A stretch of 64,000 bases of DNA from the NCBI GenBank assembly GCA_947178575.1, contig CAMWYX010000009.1, forward strand, positions 1 to 64,000, read 5' to 3'. The first letter of the stretch is position 1, and every line of letters begins with the position of its first letter. The notes below the pieces were generated by a model, which made no database searches, was not told the origin of the DNA, and saw only the letters and a list, made by a program, of their open reading frames with translations. Both the position numbers and the translations under genes were made by a program. This DNA comes from an uncultured Ruminococcus sp. Lineage in GTDB: Bacteria > Bacillota > Clostridia > Oscillospirales > Ruminococcaceae. Below, one piece after another: positions 16,990 through 25,042 of the stretch.

Positions 16990-19290
16990 ATGGAAAAAAC
17001 TTACGAAATAAAAAATCTGGGCTGTGCTCACTGCGGTGGAAAAATCGAGGAAGCTATAAAAAATCTTGACGGAATCGATGACGCTGTACTTAATTTCCCG
17101 ATGCGTAAAATACGTATAAAGGGAAATGTCACTGGTTCCATGCTTGAGGAAATAAATCGTATAGCAAATAAAATCGAAGCCGGAGTAATTATAACTCTTC
17201 CTGATAACAAAAAAAATAAACATAATCCCGAACATAAACACGAACACGAACATCATCACGGCGACTGTTGCTGTGGTCACGAACATGGTCATGAACACGA
17301 ACATCATCACGATGAATGTTGCTGTGGTCACGAACATGGTCACGGACATGAACATCATCACGATGAATGTTGCTGTGGTCACGAACATGGTCACGAACAC
17401 AGTCATGAACAAGAACATAATCATGGACAGGAAAAAAATATCGTCAGACAGATAATTCCGCTTGCTGTTGGTATTGTTTTGTTCATTACGGCTATTGCTG
17501 TGAGTCGTTTTTCTGATATAAAACTCGTTTCACTGATTCTTTTTGCAGTATCATATCTTGTTCTCGGATATAATGTTATAATAAATACGTTTAAGAATAT
17601 CCGTTCCGGAAATTTCTTTGATGAAAATTTCCTTATGACCGTTGCCACTTTAGGAGCTTTTGCACTCGGAGAATATACCGAAGCCGTCGGAGTTGTTCTG
17701 TTTTTCAAAATAGGCGAGATGTTCGAGGATATTGCAGTCGCAAGAAGCAGAAAAGCTATAACCGCCGTCGCTGACCTTAAAGTCGATGAGGCAGAAGTCC
17801 TCAGAAACGGCGAATTTGTCCGCATAGATGCTGACGAGATAGAAGTCGGCGATATACTGCGTATAAAAACCGGCGAACGCATTGCCGCCGACGGTATCGT
17901 TGAATCCGGAAATTCACGCATTGATACATCGGCAGTAAACGGCGAACCTGTTCCGGTTGCTGTTCATGCGGGGGATTCAGTTTTATCCGGCTGTATAAAT
18001 CTTTCGGATACATTCACGCTCAGGGCAACTGCTCCGGCATCTGAATCCATGATTTCCAGAATAGCACAGGCTGTTGAAAATGCATCATCTGAAAAACCGA
18101 AGATTGACAGATTTATCACACGTTTTTCCAAAATATATACACCGTTTGTTATTGTGGCGGCGGTGCTTACAGCTGTTCTCGGCTCATTAATCACAGGAGA
18201 TATTCAAAAATGGATATATTCGGCTCTTACATTTCTTGTAATAAGCTGTCCGTGTGCCCTTGTACTTAGTGTTCCGCTTGCATATTTTTCGGGAATCGGT
18301 GCAGCTTCCAAAATGGGAATACTTTTCAAGGGCGGAGAATCTATAGAAGCTCTCGGAAAAGTAAAGGCTGTTGTATTCGATAAAACAGGAACTCTCACAA
18401 ACGGGAGCTTTACAGTCACAAATATCAGAACTTCCGGAAATATGTCCGAAAACGAACTCATGAGAATATGCGGAAGCTGTGAACAGGTTTCTTCCCACCC
18501 AGTTGCCGGAAGTATAACCGCCGAATGTTCAAGACGTGGAATATCGCTTACAGTTCCGGAACAATCCGGCGAACTCGCAGGAAGAGGAATTTATGCGGTT
18601 CTTGACGGAAAAAATGTTCTGTGCGGAAATGAAAAACTCATGAAAGAAAAAAATATAATTCTCCCCGATATGCCGGAAGCAGGTATCGGAAGCGTTGTTT
18701 ATGTTGCAGTCAACGGCAGTATCGCAGGAAGAATAATCGTTTCCGATTCTGTAAAGAAAACCTCGGCGGAAGCGGTTTCCAAGCTGAAAAATATGGGTCT
18801 TTATACATCAATGCTTACCGGAGATAAGCCCGAAAATGCAGAAGCTACAGGAAAAACAATCGGAATAGATTACTCCGCCGGCGGTCTTATGCCGGAAGAT
18901 AAACTGAATGAACTAAACAGAATCCGCAGAGAAAAAGGTGCAGTTATGTTCGTGGGAGACGGTATAAATGATGCTCCGGTTCTTGCAGGTGCTGATATAG
19001 GCGGTGCTATGCAGACCGGCTCAGACCTCGCCCTCGAAGCCGCCGATGCAGTATTCATGAGCAGTGAACCCGAATCTGTTGTATCAGCAAAGAAAATCGC
19101 CGACAAAACGCTGAGAATTTCATATCAGAATATCATATTCGCTCTTGCGGTAAAAGCACTTGTTCTTGTACTCGGAGTTCTGGGTCACCCGAATATGTGG
19201 CTCGCTGTTTTTGCCGATTCCGGAACGGCTATGCTTCTTATACTCAATTCTATAAGAGTTCTGAACACCAAAAAATACAGAAATATCTGA
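16990..19290 (+). CDS. P1B-type heavy-metal ATPase (Zn/Cd/Pb exporter, ZntA/CadA type)
   Basis: 766 residues. An N-terminal HMA domain has GCAHC (Cys12 and Cys15). Residues ~76-150 are a His/Cys-rich tract made of three near-identical units ending DECCCG. Six to eight membrane segments follow, with the ion-site motif C420-P421-C422 and the phosphorylated Asp464 in DKTGT. A GDGIND hinge and a last-helix Asp in FADSGTAM are present. CPC with the DSG motif is the P1B-2 pattern for Zn2+/Cd2+/Pb2+, so it should expel these ions across the cytoplasmic membrane at the cost of ATP. It stands alone between a strong terminator and the next gene. No ArsR/SmtB regulator is adjacent. Confidence 0.93.
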   Translation: MEKTYEIKNLGCAHCGGKIEEAIKNLDGIDDAVLNFPMRKIRIKGNVTGSMLEEINRIANKIEAGVIITLPDNKKNKHNPEHKHEHEHHHGDCCCGHEHGHEHEHHHDECCCGHEHGHGHEHHHDECCCGHEHGHEHSHEQEHNHGQEKNIVRQIIPLAVGIVLFITAIAVSRFSDIKLVSLILFAVSYLVLGYNVIINTFKNIRSGNFFDENFLMTVATLGAFALGEYTEAVGVVLFFKIGEMFEDIAVARSRKAITAVADLKVDEAEVLRNGEFVRIDADEIEVGDILRIKTGERIAADGIVESGNSRIDTSAVNGEPVPVAVHAGDSVLSGCINLSDTFTLRATAPASESMISRIAQAVENASSEKPKIDRFITRFSKIYTPFVIVAAVLTAVLGSLITGDIQKWIYSALTFLVISCPCALVLSVPLAYFSGIGAASKMGILFKGGESIEALGKVKAVVFDKTGTLTNGSFTVTNIRTSGNMSENELMRICGSCEQVSSHPVAGSITAECSRRGISLTVPEQSGELAGRGIYAVLDGKNVLCGNEKLMKEKNIILPDMPEAGIGSVVYVAVNGSIAGRIIVSDSVKKTSAEAVSKLKNMGLYTSMLTGDKPENAEATGKTIGIDYSAGGLMPEDKLNELNRIRREKGAVMFVGDGINDAPVLAGADIGGAMQTGSDLALEAADAVFMSSEPESVVSAKKIADKTLRISYQNIIFALAVKALVLVLGVLGHPNMWLAVFADSGTAMLLILNSIRVLNTKKYRNI
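17220..17430 (+). repeat. In-frame tandem repeat encoding His/Cys metal-binding units
   Basis: About three near-identical 51-54-base units, each encoding a run like HEHHHDECCCGHEHGH, inside the P1B ATPase gene. Near identity of the DNA suggests recent expansion by slippage or recombination. The same HHDECC core occurs in the CobW fragment at 3-75. Confidence 0.9.
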
Positions 19291-19344
19291 AATGAAATAT
19301 TATTGTTTATCGGGTATTGATTTTTTATGCGATATATGATATAA

Positions 19345-19359
19345 GCGGCGAACCGCCGC
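19345..19359 (+). other. GC-rich hairpin after the P1B ATPase
   Basis: GCGGCG (19345-19350) and CGCCGC (19354-19359) can pair over AAC. No T run follows, so it is not a convincing intrinsic terminator. Confidence 0.35.
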
Positions 19360-19409
19360 AGGCAGATTCACAGCCAGAAATTACAGAATAGAATTTATTC
19401 CTGCGACTA

Positions 19410-19438
19410 TTGCAATTTTTCGGAAAATATGATATAAT
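19410..19438 (+). promoter_or_regulatory. Sigma-A promoter for the dCMP deaminase gene
   Basis: TTGCAA (19410-19415), 17-bp spacer ending TGA, TATAAT (19433-19438). Confidence 0.7.
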
Positions 19439-19521
19439 TAATACAGCGTGTTCATATCGGAATACATTGCGTATTTCTGTGAACATACTGTATTTTTTTA
19501 TTTACAGGAGGTCGGATTTTT

Positions 19522-20004
19522 TTGAAACGTCAGAATTATATAAGCTGGGACGAATATTTTATGGGAATCGCTATGCTCTCCGCTCAGCGAAGCAAGGATA
19601 ACAATACACAGGTTGGTGCGTGTATTGTGAACAATGAGAAAAAAATCGTCGCCGTAGGATATAACGGTATGCCGTCCGGCTGTGACGATGACGAAATGCC
19701 CTGGGAACGTGAAGGTAAAACTTCTCTTGATACAAAATATCCTTTTGTATGTCATGCCGAACTCAATGCAATTCTTAACAGTAATTCGGCATCGCTTTCC
19801 GGCTGTACTCTCTATGTCACGCTGTTTCCGTGCAATGAATGTGCAAAAGCTATCATACAGTCTGGAATAAAGAAAGTTGTTTATCATTCAAATAAGTATG
19901 CATATTCGGAAAGCACTTTGGCATCATCGTTTCTTTTCAGAAAATGCGGAGTTGAATGCGTTGAATATTCTCCGTGCGGAAATACCCTCAGTTTTGACCT
20001 GTAA
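19522..20004 (+). CDS. dCMP deaminase / ComEB-like cytidine deaminase-fold protein
   Basis: 160 residues from a TTG, accepted because AGGAGGT (19506-19512) lies at the right distance and no ATG does. HAELNAIL supplies the zinc His and catalytic Glu, and PCNEC the two zinc Cys. The N-terminal [26 protein letters not shown] is the dCMP deaminase signature. It should deaminate dCMP to dUMP for thymidylate synthesis; the B. subtilis homologue ComEB is named from a competence locus. It is a single-gene unit followed by a terminator. Confidence 0.88.
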   Translation: MKRQNYISWDEYFMGIAMLSAQRSKDNNTQVGACIVNNEKKIVAVGYNGMPSGCDDDEMPWEREGKTSLDTKYPFVCHAELNAILNSNSASLSGCTLYVTLFPCNECAKAIIQSGIKKVVYHSNKYAYSESTLASSFLFRKCGVECVEYSPCGNTLSFDL

Positions 20005-20022
20005 AAAAATTATGATTTGCAG

Positions 20023-20069
20023 AAATCCTGCTCAGACTGCTTAATATCAGCCTGAACAGGATTTTTTTA
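20023..20069 (+). terminator. Intrinsic terminator after the dCMP deaminase
   Basis: AAATCCTG-C-TCAG pairs with CTGA-A-CAGGATTT (one mismatch), then a T run ending at 20069. Confidence 0.85.
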
Positions 20070-20090
20070 CACTTTGGAATCAAAAAATAC

Positions 20091-20119
20091 TTGACAAATC
20101 TGCCATAATGTGTTATAGT
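20091..20119 (+). promoter_or_regulatory. Sigma-A promoter for the ACT protein/hom operon
   Basis: TTGACA (20091-20096), 17-bp spacer ending TGT, TATAGT (20114-20119). The leader carries alternating GCGTAC/GTACGC/GCGTAC segments (20130-20156) that can form either of two hairpins. Confidence 0.85.
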
Positions 20120-20170
20120 TATTATACAGCGTACAGATGTACGCCCAGTGCGTACAGGTCAGGAGGAAAT

Positions 20171-20614
20171 ATGGAGCAGAAATCACAGTTTATAGTTGTT
20201 GATACATCTATTCTGCCAGATGTCTTTACAAAGGTTCTTGAGGTCAAAAAGCTCATGGCTCAGAAAGGCGAGAAAAGTTTCGCATCTGCCTGTAAACGCA
20301 TAGGAATTTCACGGAGTGCGTATTATAAATATAAAGACAGTGTTTTCTCATATGACGAGCTGTTTGACAGAAAAATAGTTAATCTGTATCTGCTTTTGTC
20401 GGACAGTCCCGGAGTGCTTTCAAGTGTTCTCGTATTTCTGCATAATATTCACGCAAATATTATGACCGTCAACCAAAGTATTCCTGTTGACGGTGCTGCT
20501 CAGGTCAATATATCAATCAGGCTTACCTCAGAATCAGAAAAGGAACTTGATTCGATAAATTCAATTAAAGAACTCAACGGCGTACTTGAAATAAAAATTA
20601 TTTCTGCCGAATAA
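20171..20614 (+). CDS. ACT-domain regulatory protein (PheB/UPF0735-like)
   Basis: 147 residues from ATG 20171 behind AGGAGGAAAT. An N-terminal part contains a helix-turn-helix-like stretch (FASACKRIGISRSAYYKYKD, about residues 38-57). The C-terminal half is a complete ACT domain (LYLLLSDSPGVLSSVL...). ACT domains bind amino acids. The homologous PheB proteins lie next to homoserine dehydrogenase or prephenate enzymes in many Bacillota. Here hom follows 19 bases later, so a role in sensing an aspartate-family amino acid is likely. Whether it binds DNA or the enzyme is unknown. Confidence 0.8.
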   Translation: MEQKSQFIVVDTSILPDVFTKVLEVKKLMAQKGEKSFASACKRIGISRSAYYKYKDSVFSYDELFDRKIVNLYLLLSDSPGVLSSVLVFLHNIHANIMTVNQSIPVDGAAQVNISIRLTSESEKELDSINSIKELNGVLEIKIISAE

Positions 20615-20633
20615 TATACGGAGGTTTTATGTT

Positions 20634-21827
20634 ATGATTAAATTTGCGGTTTTAGGTTATGGTGTCGTCGGTTCGGGTGTTGTGGAACTTTTTTACAAAA
20701 ATAAAAAAAGTATCGAAAAACACGCCGGCTGTGAAATGGATATAAAATATATCGTTGATATACGTGATTTCCCTGATTCACCGTATAAGGACAAGTTTAC
20801 AAAAGATTTCAGCGATGTTCTCAATGACCCCGAAATATCTGTGGTAGCCGAATGTATGGGCGGAACAGAACCAGCATTCACATTTGTTAAATCTGCTCTT
20901 GACAGCGGAAAAAGCGTTGCTACATCAAACAAGGAACTCGTTGCCGCAAAGGGCGATATTCTCCTTGAATCCGCAAGAAAACAGAACTGCAATTTCTTCT
21001 TTGAAGCAAGCGTCGGCGGAGCTATTCCGATAATCCGTCCTCTGCACAGATGCCTTGCCGCAAATGATATAAATGCCGTTGCCGGTATTCTCAACGGTAC
21101 AACGAATTTTATTCTCACAAAAATGTACACCGAGGGAATGGCATTCAGCGAGGCTCTTGAACTTGCCCAGAATCTCGGCTATGCCGAAAAAGACCCTACC
21201 GCCGATGTCGAGGGTCACGATGCGTGCCGTAAGATATGTATTATTTCTTCGCTTGTTTTTGGAAAACACGTATATCCCGAAAACGTATATACAAAGGGAA
21301 TCTCGGAAATCGAACTCTGTGACGTTGCCTCCGCCGATGTTTTAGGTCATTCGGTTAAGCTGGTGGCTTCCGTGAAACGTATCGGCGATGGACGTATTCT
21401 GCCGGTTGTAATGCCTATGCTCGTCCCTCATGAAAATATCATGTCGGGCGTGAGCGATGTATTCAATGCGGTTCTCGTATACGGCGACGGAATAGATAAA
21501 ACTATGTTCTACGGACGTGGAGCAGGAAAACTCCCGACTGCCAGTGCGGTTCTCGGCGATGTAATTGAGGCTTCAAAACATAATGTTACGGTATTCTCAC
21601 AGACGTGGACAAGTTCTGAGGACAGGAGCTTTATCGCTCCGGTTGATGAGCTTTCCGCAAAGTGGTATTTCCGTATTCCGGCTGACAGTGCGTGTGATGT
21701 GGAAGATTCCTACTGCGACGAAAACGGAAGAAGTTTCATAACAAAGGAAAATCTTACGTTTGCACAGGCAAAGAAAACGGCTGAGGAACTTAATGCTTCT
21801 GCGTTCATGCCGGTTCTCGGAGAATAA
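20634..21827 (+). CDS. hom: Homoserine dehydrogenase
   Basis: 397 residues; GGAGG lies nine bases before the ATG. It reduces aspartate semialdehyde to homoserine on the way to threonine and methionine. FAVLGYGVVGSGV is the NAD(P) motif, TSNKELVA the active-site region and GILNGTTNFILTKM the family signature. The usual C-terminal ACT domain (full proteins are about 430 residues) seems incomplete: only an opening strand KWYFRIP and a divergent tail are present. The adjacent stand-alone ACT protein could supply the missing control. The same substrate, aspartate semialdehyde, feeds carboxynorspermidine synthase at 31874. Confidence 0.95.
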   Translation: MIKFAVLGYGVVGSGVVELFYKNKKSIEKHAGCEMDIKYIVDIRDFPDSPYKDKFTKDFSDVLNDPEISVVAECMGGTEPAFTFVKSALDSGKSVATSNKELVAAKGDILLESARKQNCNFFFEASVGGAIPIIRPLHRCLAANDINAVAGILNGTTNFILTKMYTEGMAFSEALELAQNLGYAEKDPTADVEGHDACRKICIISSLVFGKHVYPENVYTKGISEIELCDVASADVLGHSVKLVASVKRIGDGRILPVVMPMLVPHENIMSGVSDVFNAVLVYGDGIDKTMFYGRGAGKLPTASAVLGDVIEASKHNVTVFSQTWTSSEDRSFIAPVDELSAKWYFRIPADSACDVEDSYCDENGRSFITKENLTFAQAKKTAEELNASAFMPVLGE

Positions 21828-21849
21828 ATCACAAATAAATAAACTATAT

Positions 21850-21877
21850 ATCTCCGGAGTATTCCGGAGATTTTTTG
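21850..21877 (+). terminator. Intrinsic terminator after hom
   Basis: ATCTCCGGA (21850-21858) and TCCGGAGAT (21863-21871) with a GTAT loop, then T6. Confidence 0.95.
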
Positions 21878-21960
21878 TTACCGGCAATTACAGAGTATTT
21901 ACAGCATAGCCTGCAATATTACAATATGTTTGCTTATTGTTTAATATATCCTGTATTCTG

Positions 21961-21989
21961 TTGACTTATCAGGAATTATATGGTAGTAT
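21961..21989 (+). promoter_or_regulatory. Sigma-A promoter for the VWA lipoprotein
   Basis: TTGACT (21961-21966), 17-bp spacer ending TGG, TAGTAT (21984-21989). Confidence 0.7.
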
Positions 21990-22025
21990 GAGAACATGAT
22001 AAAAAATCTTAATGGAGATGATTTT

Positions 22026-23345
22026 ATGAGAATAAAAAGAAATATCATGGTTCTTGTGTGTGCCGGTATGGCGACGGCTTTTATGGGCTGCGGAAACGGT
22101 CTTGAAAGGGATATGTCAAGTTCCGGAGGCAGTGCGGTTGTAAATGAATACGCTCCGGCGGAATACGGAGAAGCCGATAAAAGCATGGCGGAAGAAGCCG
22201 ACGGCGGAGACGATGCCGAAACGGCTGACGAAGATGCTCCGGCATTCGATTTGTCCGCCGATACCCCTGAAGCCGACGACGAAATTGTGCCCGATGAATC
22301 GACTGAAAAAATTCCGGAAAAACGTGCCGGAGTTCTTACCGCCGGAGAATGGAACGATAATGATAACTGGGGATTTTTCCAGAATCTTCTTTCAACCGGA
22401 AATATAAGCATTCCGGAATATTGTCTGAACGTTGCCAATCGTATAAAAATTGATATTACCGATAAATCCGGCGAACCGCTCGCAAATGCAAAGGCTGAAC
22501 TCCGTGACGATGACGGTAATATAATCTGGACGGCAATAAGCGGAAAAGACGGAACGGCATATCTTTTCTATCCGGATACTCCGGCTGAATCCCTTGCGGA
22601 AGTCGGAATTTCCCTCGGTGATGTCACGGAAACAGTACCGCTTGAATTATCCGGAAACGAAAGCGGACAGGGCGGAAATTCCGGAAACGATGATGTTTTC
22701 AGTGCGGTTCTTGATACGTCGGCGGATTTGAAGGAAAAAATGCAGGTGATGTTTATTCTCGATACAACGGGTTCTATGGGCGATGAAATGCTTTTTCTGC
22801 AAAGCGAATTTGGTGCTATTGCGGAAGCTGTCGGTTCGGAAAATATCGAATATTCGGTTAATTTCTACCGTGACCACGGAGACGATTATGTTACAAAATG
22901 CAACGGATTCACCAGTGATACAGGTGAAATAATAAATCTTCTGAACGGGGAAAATGCATCGGGAGGCGGAGATACTCCGGAAGCAGTGGCGGAAATACTC
23001 ACAGAAACAATGACGGATTCACAGTGGAATGACGATTCCGTTAAAGTAGCTTTTCTGATTTTCGACGCTCCTCCGCATTCTGACAAAAAGCAGGAACTCG
23101 ACCTCGCCATATCCTCCGCAAGTGAGCAGGGAATAAGAATAGTTCCGGTTGTGTCGTCAAATTCCGAACGTGATACAGAAATATTCGCACGCACCCTGAG
23201 CATAGCAACCAACGGAACTTATGTTTTTCTGACCGACGATTCCGGAGTGGGCGGAAGTCATCTTGAACCAATAATCGGCGACTATCAGGTCGAACTTCTT
23301 CAGGATATAATAACACGTATAATCAACGACTACAAACAAAATTAA
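22026..23345 (+). CDS. Secreted lipoprotein with a von Willebrand factor A domain
   Basis: 439 residues from ATG 22026 (GGAGATG upstream). The signal peptide ends in FMGC, a lipobox, so the protein should be lipid-anchored outside the membrane. An acidic Ala/Glu/Asp-rich linker spans residues ~25-105. A small beta-rich domain with KIDITDKSGEPLANAKAEL (carboxypeptidase-regulatory-like) spans about 135-205. The VWA domain starts near residue 235 with the MIDAS motif DTTGSMGDE. Such proteins bind partners or surfaces through a metal ion. It is a single transcription unit, and no partner is visible nearby. Confidence 0.75.
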   Translation: MRIKRNIMVLVCAGMATAFMGCGNGLERDMSSSGGSAVVNEYAPAEYGEADKSMAEEADGGDDAETADEDAPAFDLSADTPEADDEIVPDESTEKIPEKRAGVLTAGEWNDNDNWGFFQNLLSTGNISIPEYCLNVANRIKIDITDKSGEPLANAKAELRDDDGNIIWTAISGKDGTAYLFYPDTPAESLAEVGISLGDVTETVPLELSGNESGQGGNSGNDDVFSAVLDTSADLKEKMQVMFILDTTGSMGDEMLFLQSEFGAIAEAVGSENIEYSVNFYRDHGDDYVTKCNGFTSDTGEIINLLNGENASGGGDTPEAVAEILTETMTDSQWNDDSVKVAFLIFDAPPHSDKKQELDLAISSASEQGIRIVPVVSSNSERDTEIFARTLSIATNGTYVFLTDDSGVGGSHLEPIIGDYQVELLQDIITRIINDYKQN

Positions 23346-23353
23346 TGAAAATT

Positions 23354-23383
23354 ATACCGCAGTTCTGATTGCGGTATTTTTTT
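23354..23383 (+). terminator. Intrinsic terminator after the VWA lipoprotein
   Basis: ATACCGCA (23354-23361) and TGCGGTAT (23370-23377), then T7. Confidence 0.93.
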
Positions 23384-23407
23384 AATTTTTTATTTTTTCG
23401 GATTCTA

Positions 23408-23436
23408 TTGACAATTTAATCGTTTTTTGGTATAAT
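23408..23436 (+). promoter_or_regulatory. Sigma-A promoter for the coiled-coil membrane protein
   Basis: TTGACA (23408-23413), 17-bp spacer ending TGG, TATAAT (23431-23436), full consensus. The leader is about 115 nt. Confidence 0.9.
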
Positions 23437-23555
23437 TATTGTTGTGATTGCGAGAATTTCGGGGAAAAATGTAACTTTCTGTTTGTTGGCGTTTATTTAT
23501 ATGATTGGATTCTGACATCTGAATCTGCATATATTACGTGTAAAGGAGAAAAAAT

Positions 23556-24620
23556 ATGGGTATCAAGGAATTTATTCTGATTTTAGTGGCAGTTCTCGTC
23601 GCTGTCGGTGTTGGATTTTATATAAATATGAGATATTTTATCAGTAAATCAGAATACGCAAAAATCAGGAACGAACTTAAAGATATAAAAAAACGTTCCG
23701 AAAATATGGAATCCGATACAAAAGACGGAGTTTCGGGTGCGGAACTCGAAAAGCTCGTCAAAGATGTGGAAGTCAACAGAAGAAAAGTTCAGGCTGTTGT
23801 CCTTAAACTCGAGGAATTTATCGAAACCACCACCACCGAAATAACAGATGTTGAAATCAAGCAGGAACTCAAAGATTTGCGTTCCGATACAGACGAAATA
23901 CAGCAGAAAATCACTTCGCTCGAAAAACTCGCTGACAGTTACGGCGGTTATCAGAAACTCGAACAGGCAATACGAATGCTCACCGATGCCACACAGATAC
24001 ACAAAAATAAAATCGAGGAACAGCAGAACGGAATAACTTCTCTGCGTATTGAAAATCAGAATCTTCGTGAAGAAATCGGAAAACTTGCTCCGAAAGTCGA
24101 AAAAATCGAAGATGATAATATTGATATTCCGGATATTCAAGTGGCTGAGCCAGAAATTGAGGGAATTAAAATCAATGAGGAATATATCGATAATCTTGCA
24201 GAATCAATCGGAGATATAAAAGATGTCATTTCGTCATACGATTACAATCAGTTTAAAAAAATTATCAAAAATATTATAGATGATGATGATTATGACGATT
24301 CCGGCAGTATCATGCGCAGTGTAAACAGTGCAATACAAAAATATATATACAATATAAATAAAGTATCGGCAGATGATTTCGGGCGGATAAAGGCATTTGT
24401 CGAAAAGGCAGGATATTCCCGTTCAGAAATAGCGGAGGGGGATTCCATAATGCATAATTCAAGATATTTTGAGTATATGGGCGGAAATACAAAGTACAGC
24501 GACCCTTCCCTTAAAGGTACTATATGCAGAATAGATGTAGAGCCTTATGTCCTTGTTTATTCCGATAACGGTACAAATGAAGAAGCTGTATTAAAAGGTG
24601 AATGTATCTGTTATAAGTAA
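23556..24620 (+). CDS. Membrane-anchored coiled-coil protein, unknown function
   Basis: 354 residues behind AAAGGAG. One membrane segment at about 5-25 (FILILVAVLVAVGVGFYINM) is followed by a long, heptad-like Lys/Glu-rich region, residues ~30-190, with leucines at coiled-coil spacing. An acidic section (~190-250) and a small C-terminal region with aromatic residues, ending CICYK, complete it. I recognise no enzyme motif and no family. The layout suggests a scaffold or signalling partner facing the cytoplasm or the wall. It is a single-gene unit with its own promoter. Confidence 0.7.
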   Translation: MGIKEFILILVAVLVAVGVGFYINMRYFISKSEYAKIRNELKDIKKRSENMESDTKDGVSGAELEKLVKDVEVNRRKVQAVVLKLEEFIETTTTEITDVEIKQELKDLRSDTDEIQQKITSLEKLADSYGGYQKLEQAIRMLTDATQIHKNKIEEQQNGITSLRIENQNLREEIGKLAPKVEKIEDDNIDIPDIQVAEPEIEGIKINEEYIDNLAESIGDIKDVISSYDYNQFKKIIKNIIDDDDYDDSGSIMRSVNSAIQKYIYNINKVSADDFGRIKAFVEKAGYSRSEIAEGDSIMHNSRYFEYMGGNTKYSDPSLKGTICRIDVEPYVLVYSDNGTNEEAVLKGECICYK

Positions 24621-24627
24621 AAAAATA

Positions 24628-24658
24628 AACTCCGGACTGATTGCGGTTCGGAGTTTTG
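24628..24658 (+). terminator. Weak hairpin terminator after the coiled-coil gene
   Basis: AACTCCG (24628-24634) pairs with CGGAGTT (24649-24655), followed by TTG only. Confidence 0.6.
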
Positions 24659-24721
24659 CTTATATAGCATAATGCACTATATTCTGCGAAATTTTTTTGA
24701 AACATTTGTGACGTATCACGA

Positions 24722-24750
24722 TTGACAAAAAAATGAAAAAGTGATATAAT
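24722..24750 (+). promoter_or_regulatory. Sigma-A promoter for tRNA-Ala
   Basis: TTGACA (24722-24727), 17-bp spacer ending TGA, TATAAT (24745-24750). The predicted start is only a few bases before the mature 5' end at 24760. Confidence 0.92.
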
Positions 24751-24759
24751 ATTGTTGAT

Positions 24760-24835
24760 GGGGCATTAGCGCAGTTGGGAGCGCATCACACTGGCAGTGT
24801 GGGGGTCAGGGGTTCGAATCCCCTATGCTCCACCA
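24760..24835 (+). tRNA. tRNA-Ala (anticodon GGC)
   Basis: 76 nt including an encoded CCA. The acceptor stem GGGGCAT/ATGCTCC has the G3-U70 pair that marks alanine tRNAs. The D arm is GCGC/GCGC, the anticodon loop CTGGCAG gives GGC (codon GCC), and the T arm GGGG-TTCGAAT-CCCC is canonical. It forms a single-gene unit. Confidence 0.97.
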
Positions 24836-24837
24836 TC

Positions 24838-24861
24838 GTCCCGTATATCGGGACTTTTTTT
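24838..24861 (+). terminator. Intrinsic terminator of tRNA-Ala
   Basis: GTCCCG (24838-24843) and CGGGAC (24849-24854) over TATAT, then T7, three bases after the CCA. Confidence 0.95.
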
Positions 24862-25007
24862 GTTATATATGCAATTACTCGGGAGCTTATTATTAACAGA
24901 GAAAAAATAAAATTTCACAGAATATTGTAACAAAGCAAGATTTATTTTTCTGCATAATCTTGAAAGAAACGGCATTGTAAGAATTGACGGAAATTGATAA
25001 AAAATAC
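24862..25007. other. Non-coding spacer with nothing recognised
   Basis: AT-rich, between the tRNA terminator and the speD promoter. No ORF with a ribosome-binding site, no clear repeat or hairpin was seen. Confidence 0.5.
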
Positions 25008-25036
25008 TTGACAAAAACAGATTTTCATGTTAAAAT
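25008..25036 (+). promoter_or_regulatory. Sigma-A promoter of the polyamine operon
   Basis: TTGACA (25008-25013), 17-bp spacer ending TGT, TAAAAT (25031-25036). The start near 25043 gives a leader of about 305 nt before speD. Confidence 0.82.
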
Positions 25037-25042
25037 AGGGTG

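Noticed and set aside
16972-17424. Long open frame on the - strand over the His-rich repeat (Met/Phe/Val-rich, membrane-like)
   Set aside because: It is the mirror of the repetitive His/Glu/Cys codons of the P1B ATPase on the + strand, with no ribosome-binding site of its own.
17220-17430. Possible CRISPR-like or minisatellite array
   Set aside because: The repeats are adjacent and in frame with the ATPase; there are no spacers.
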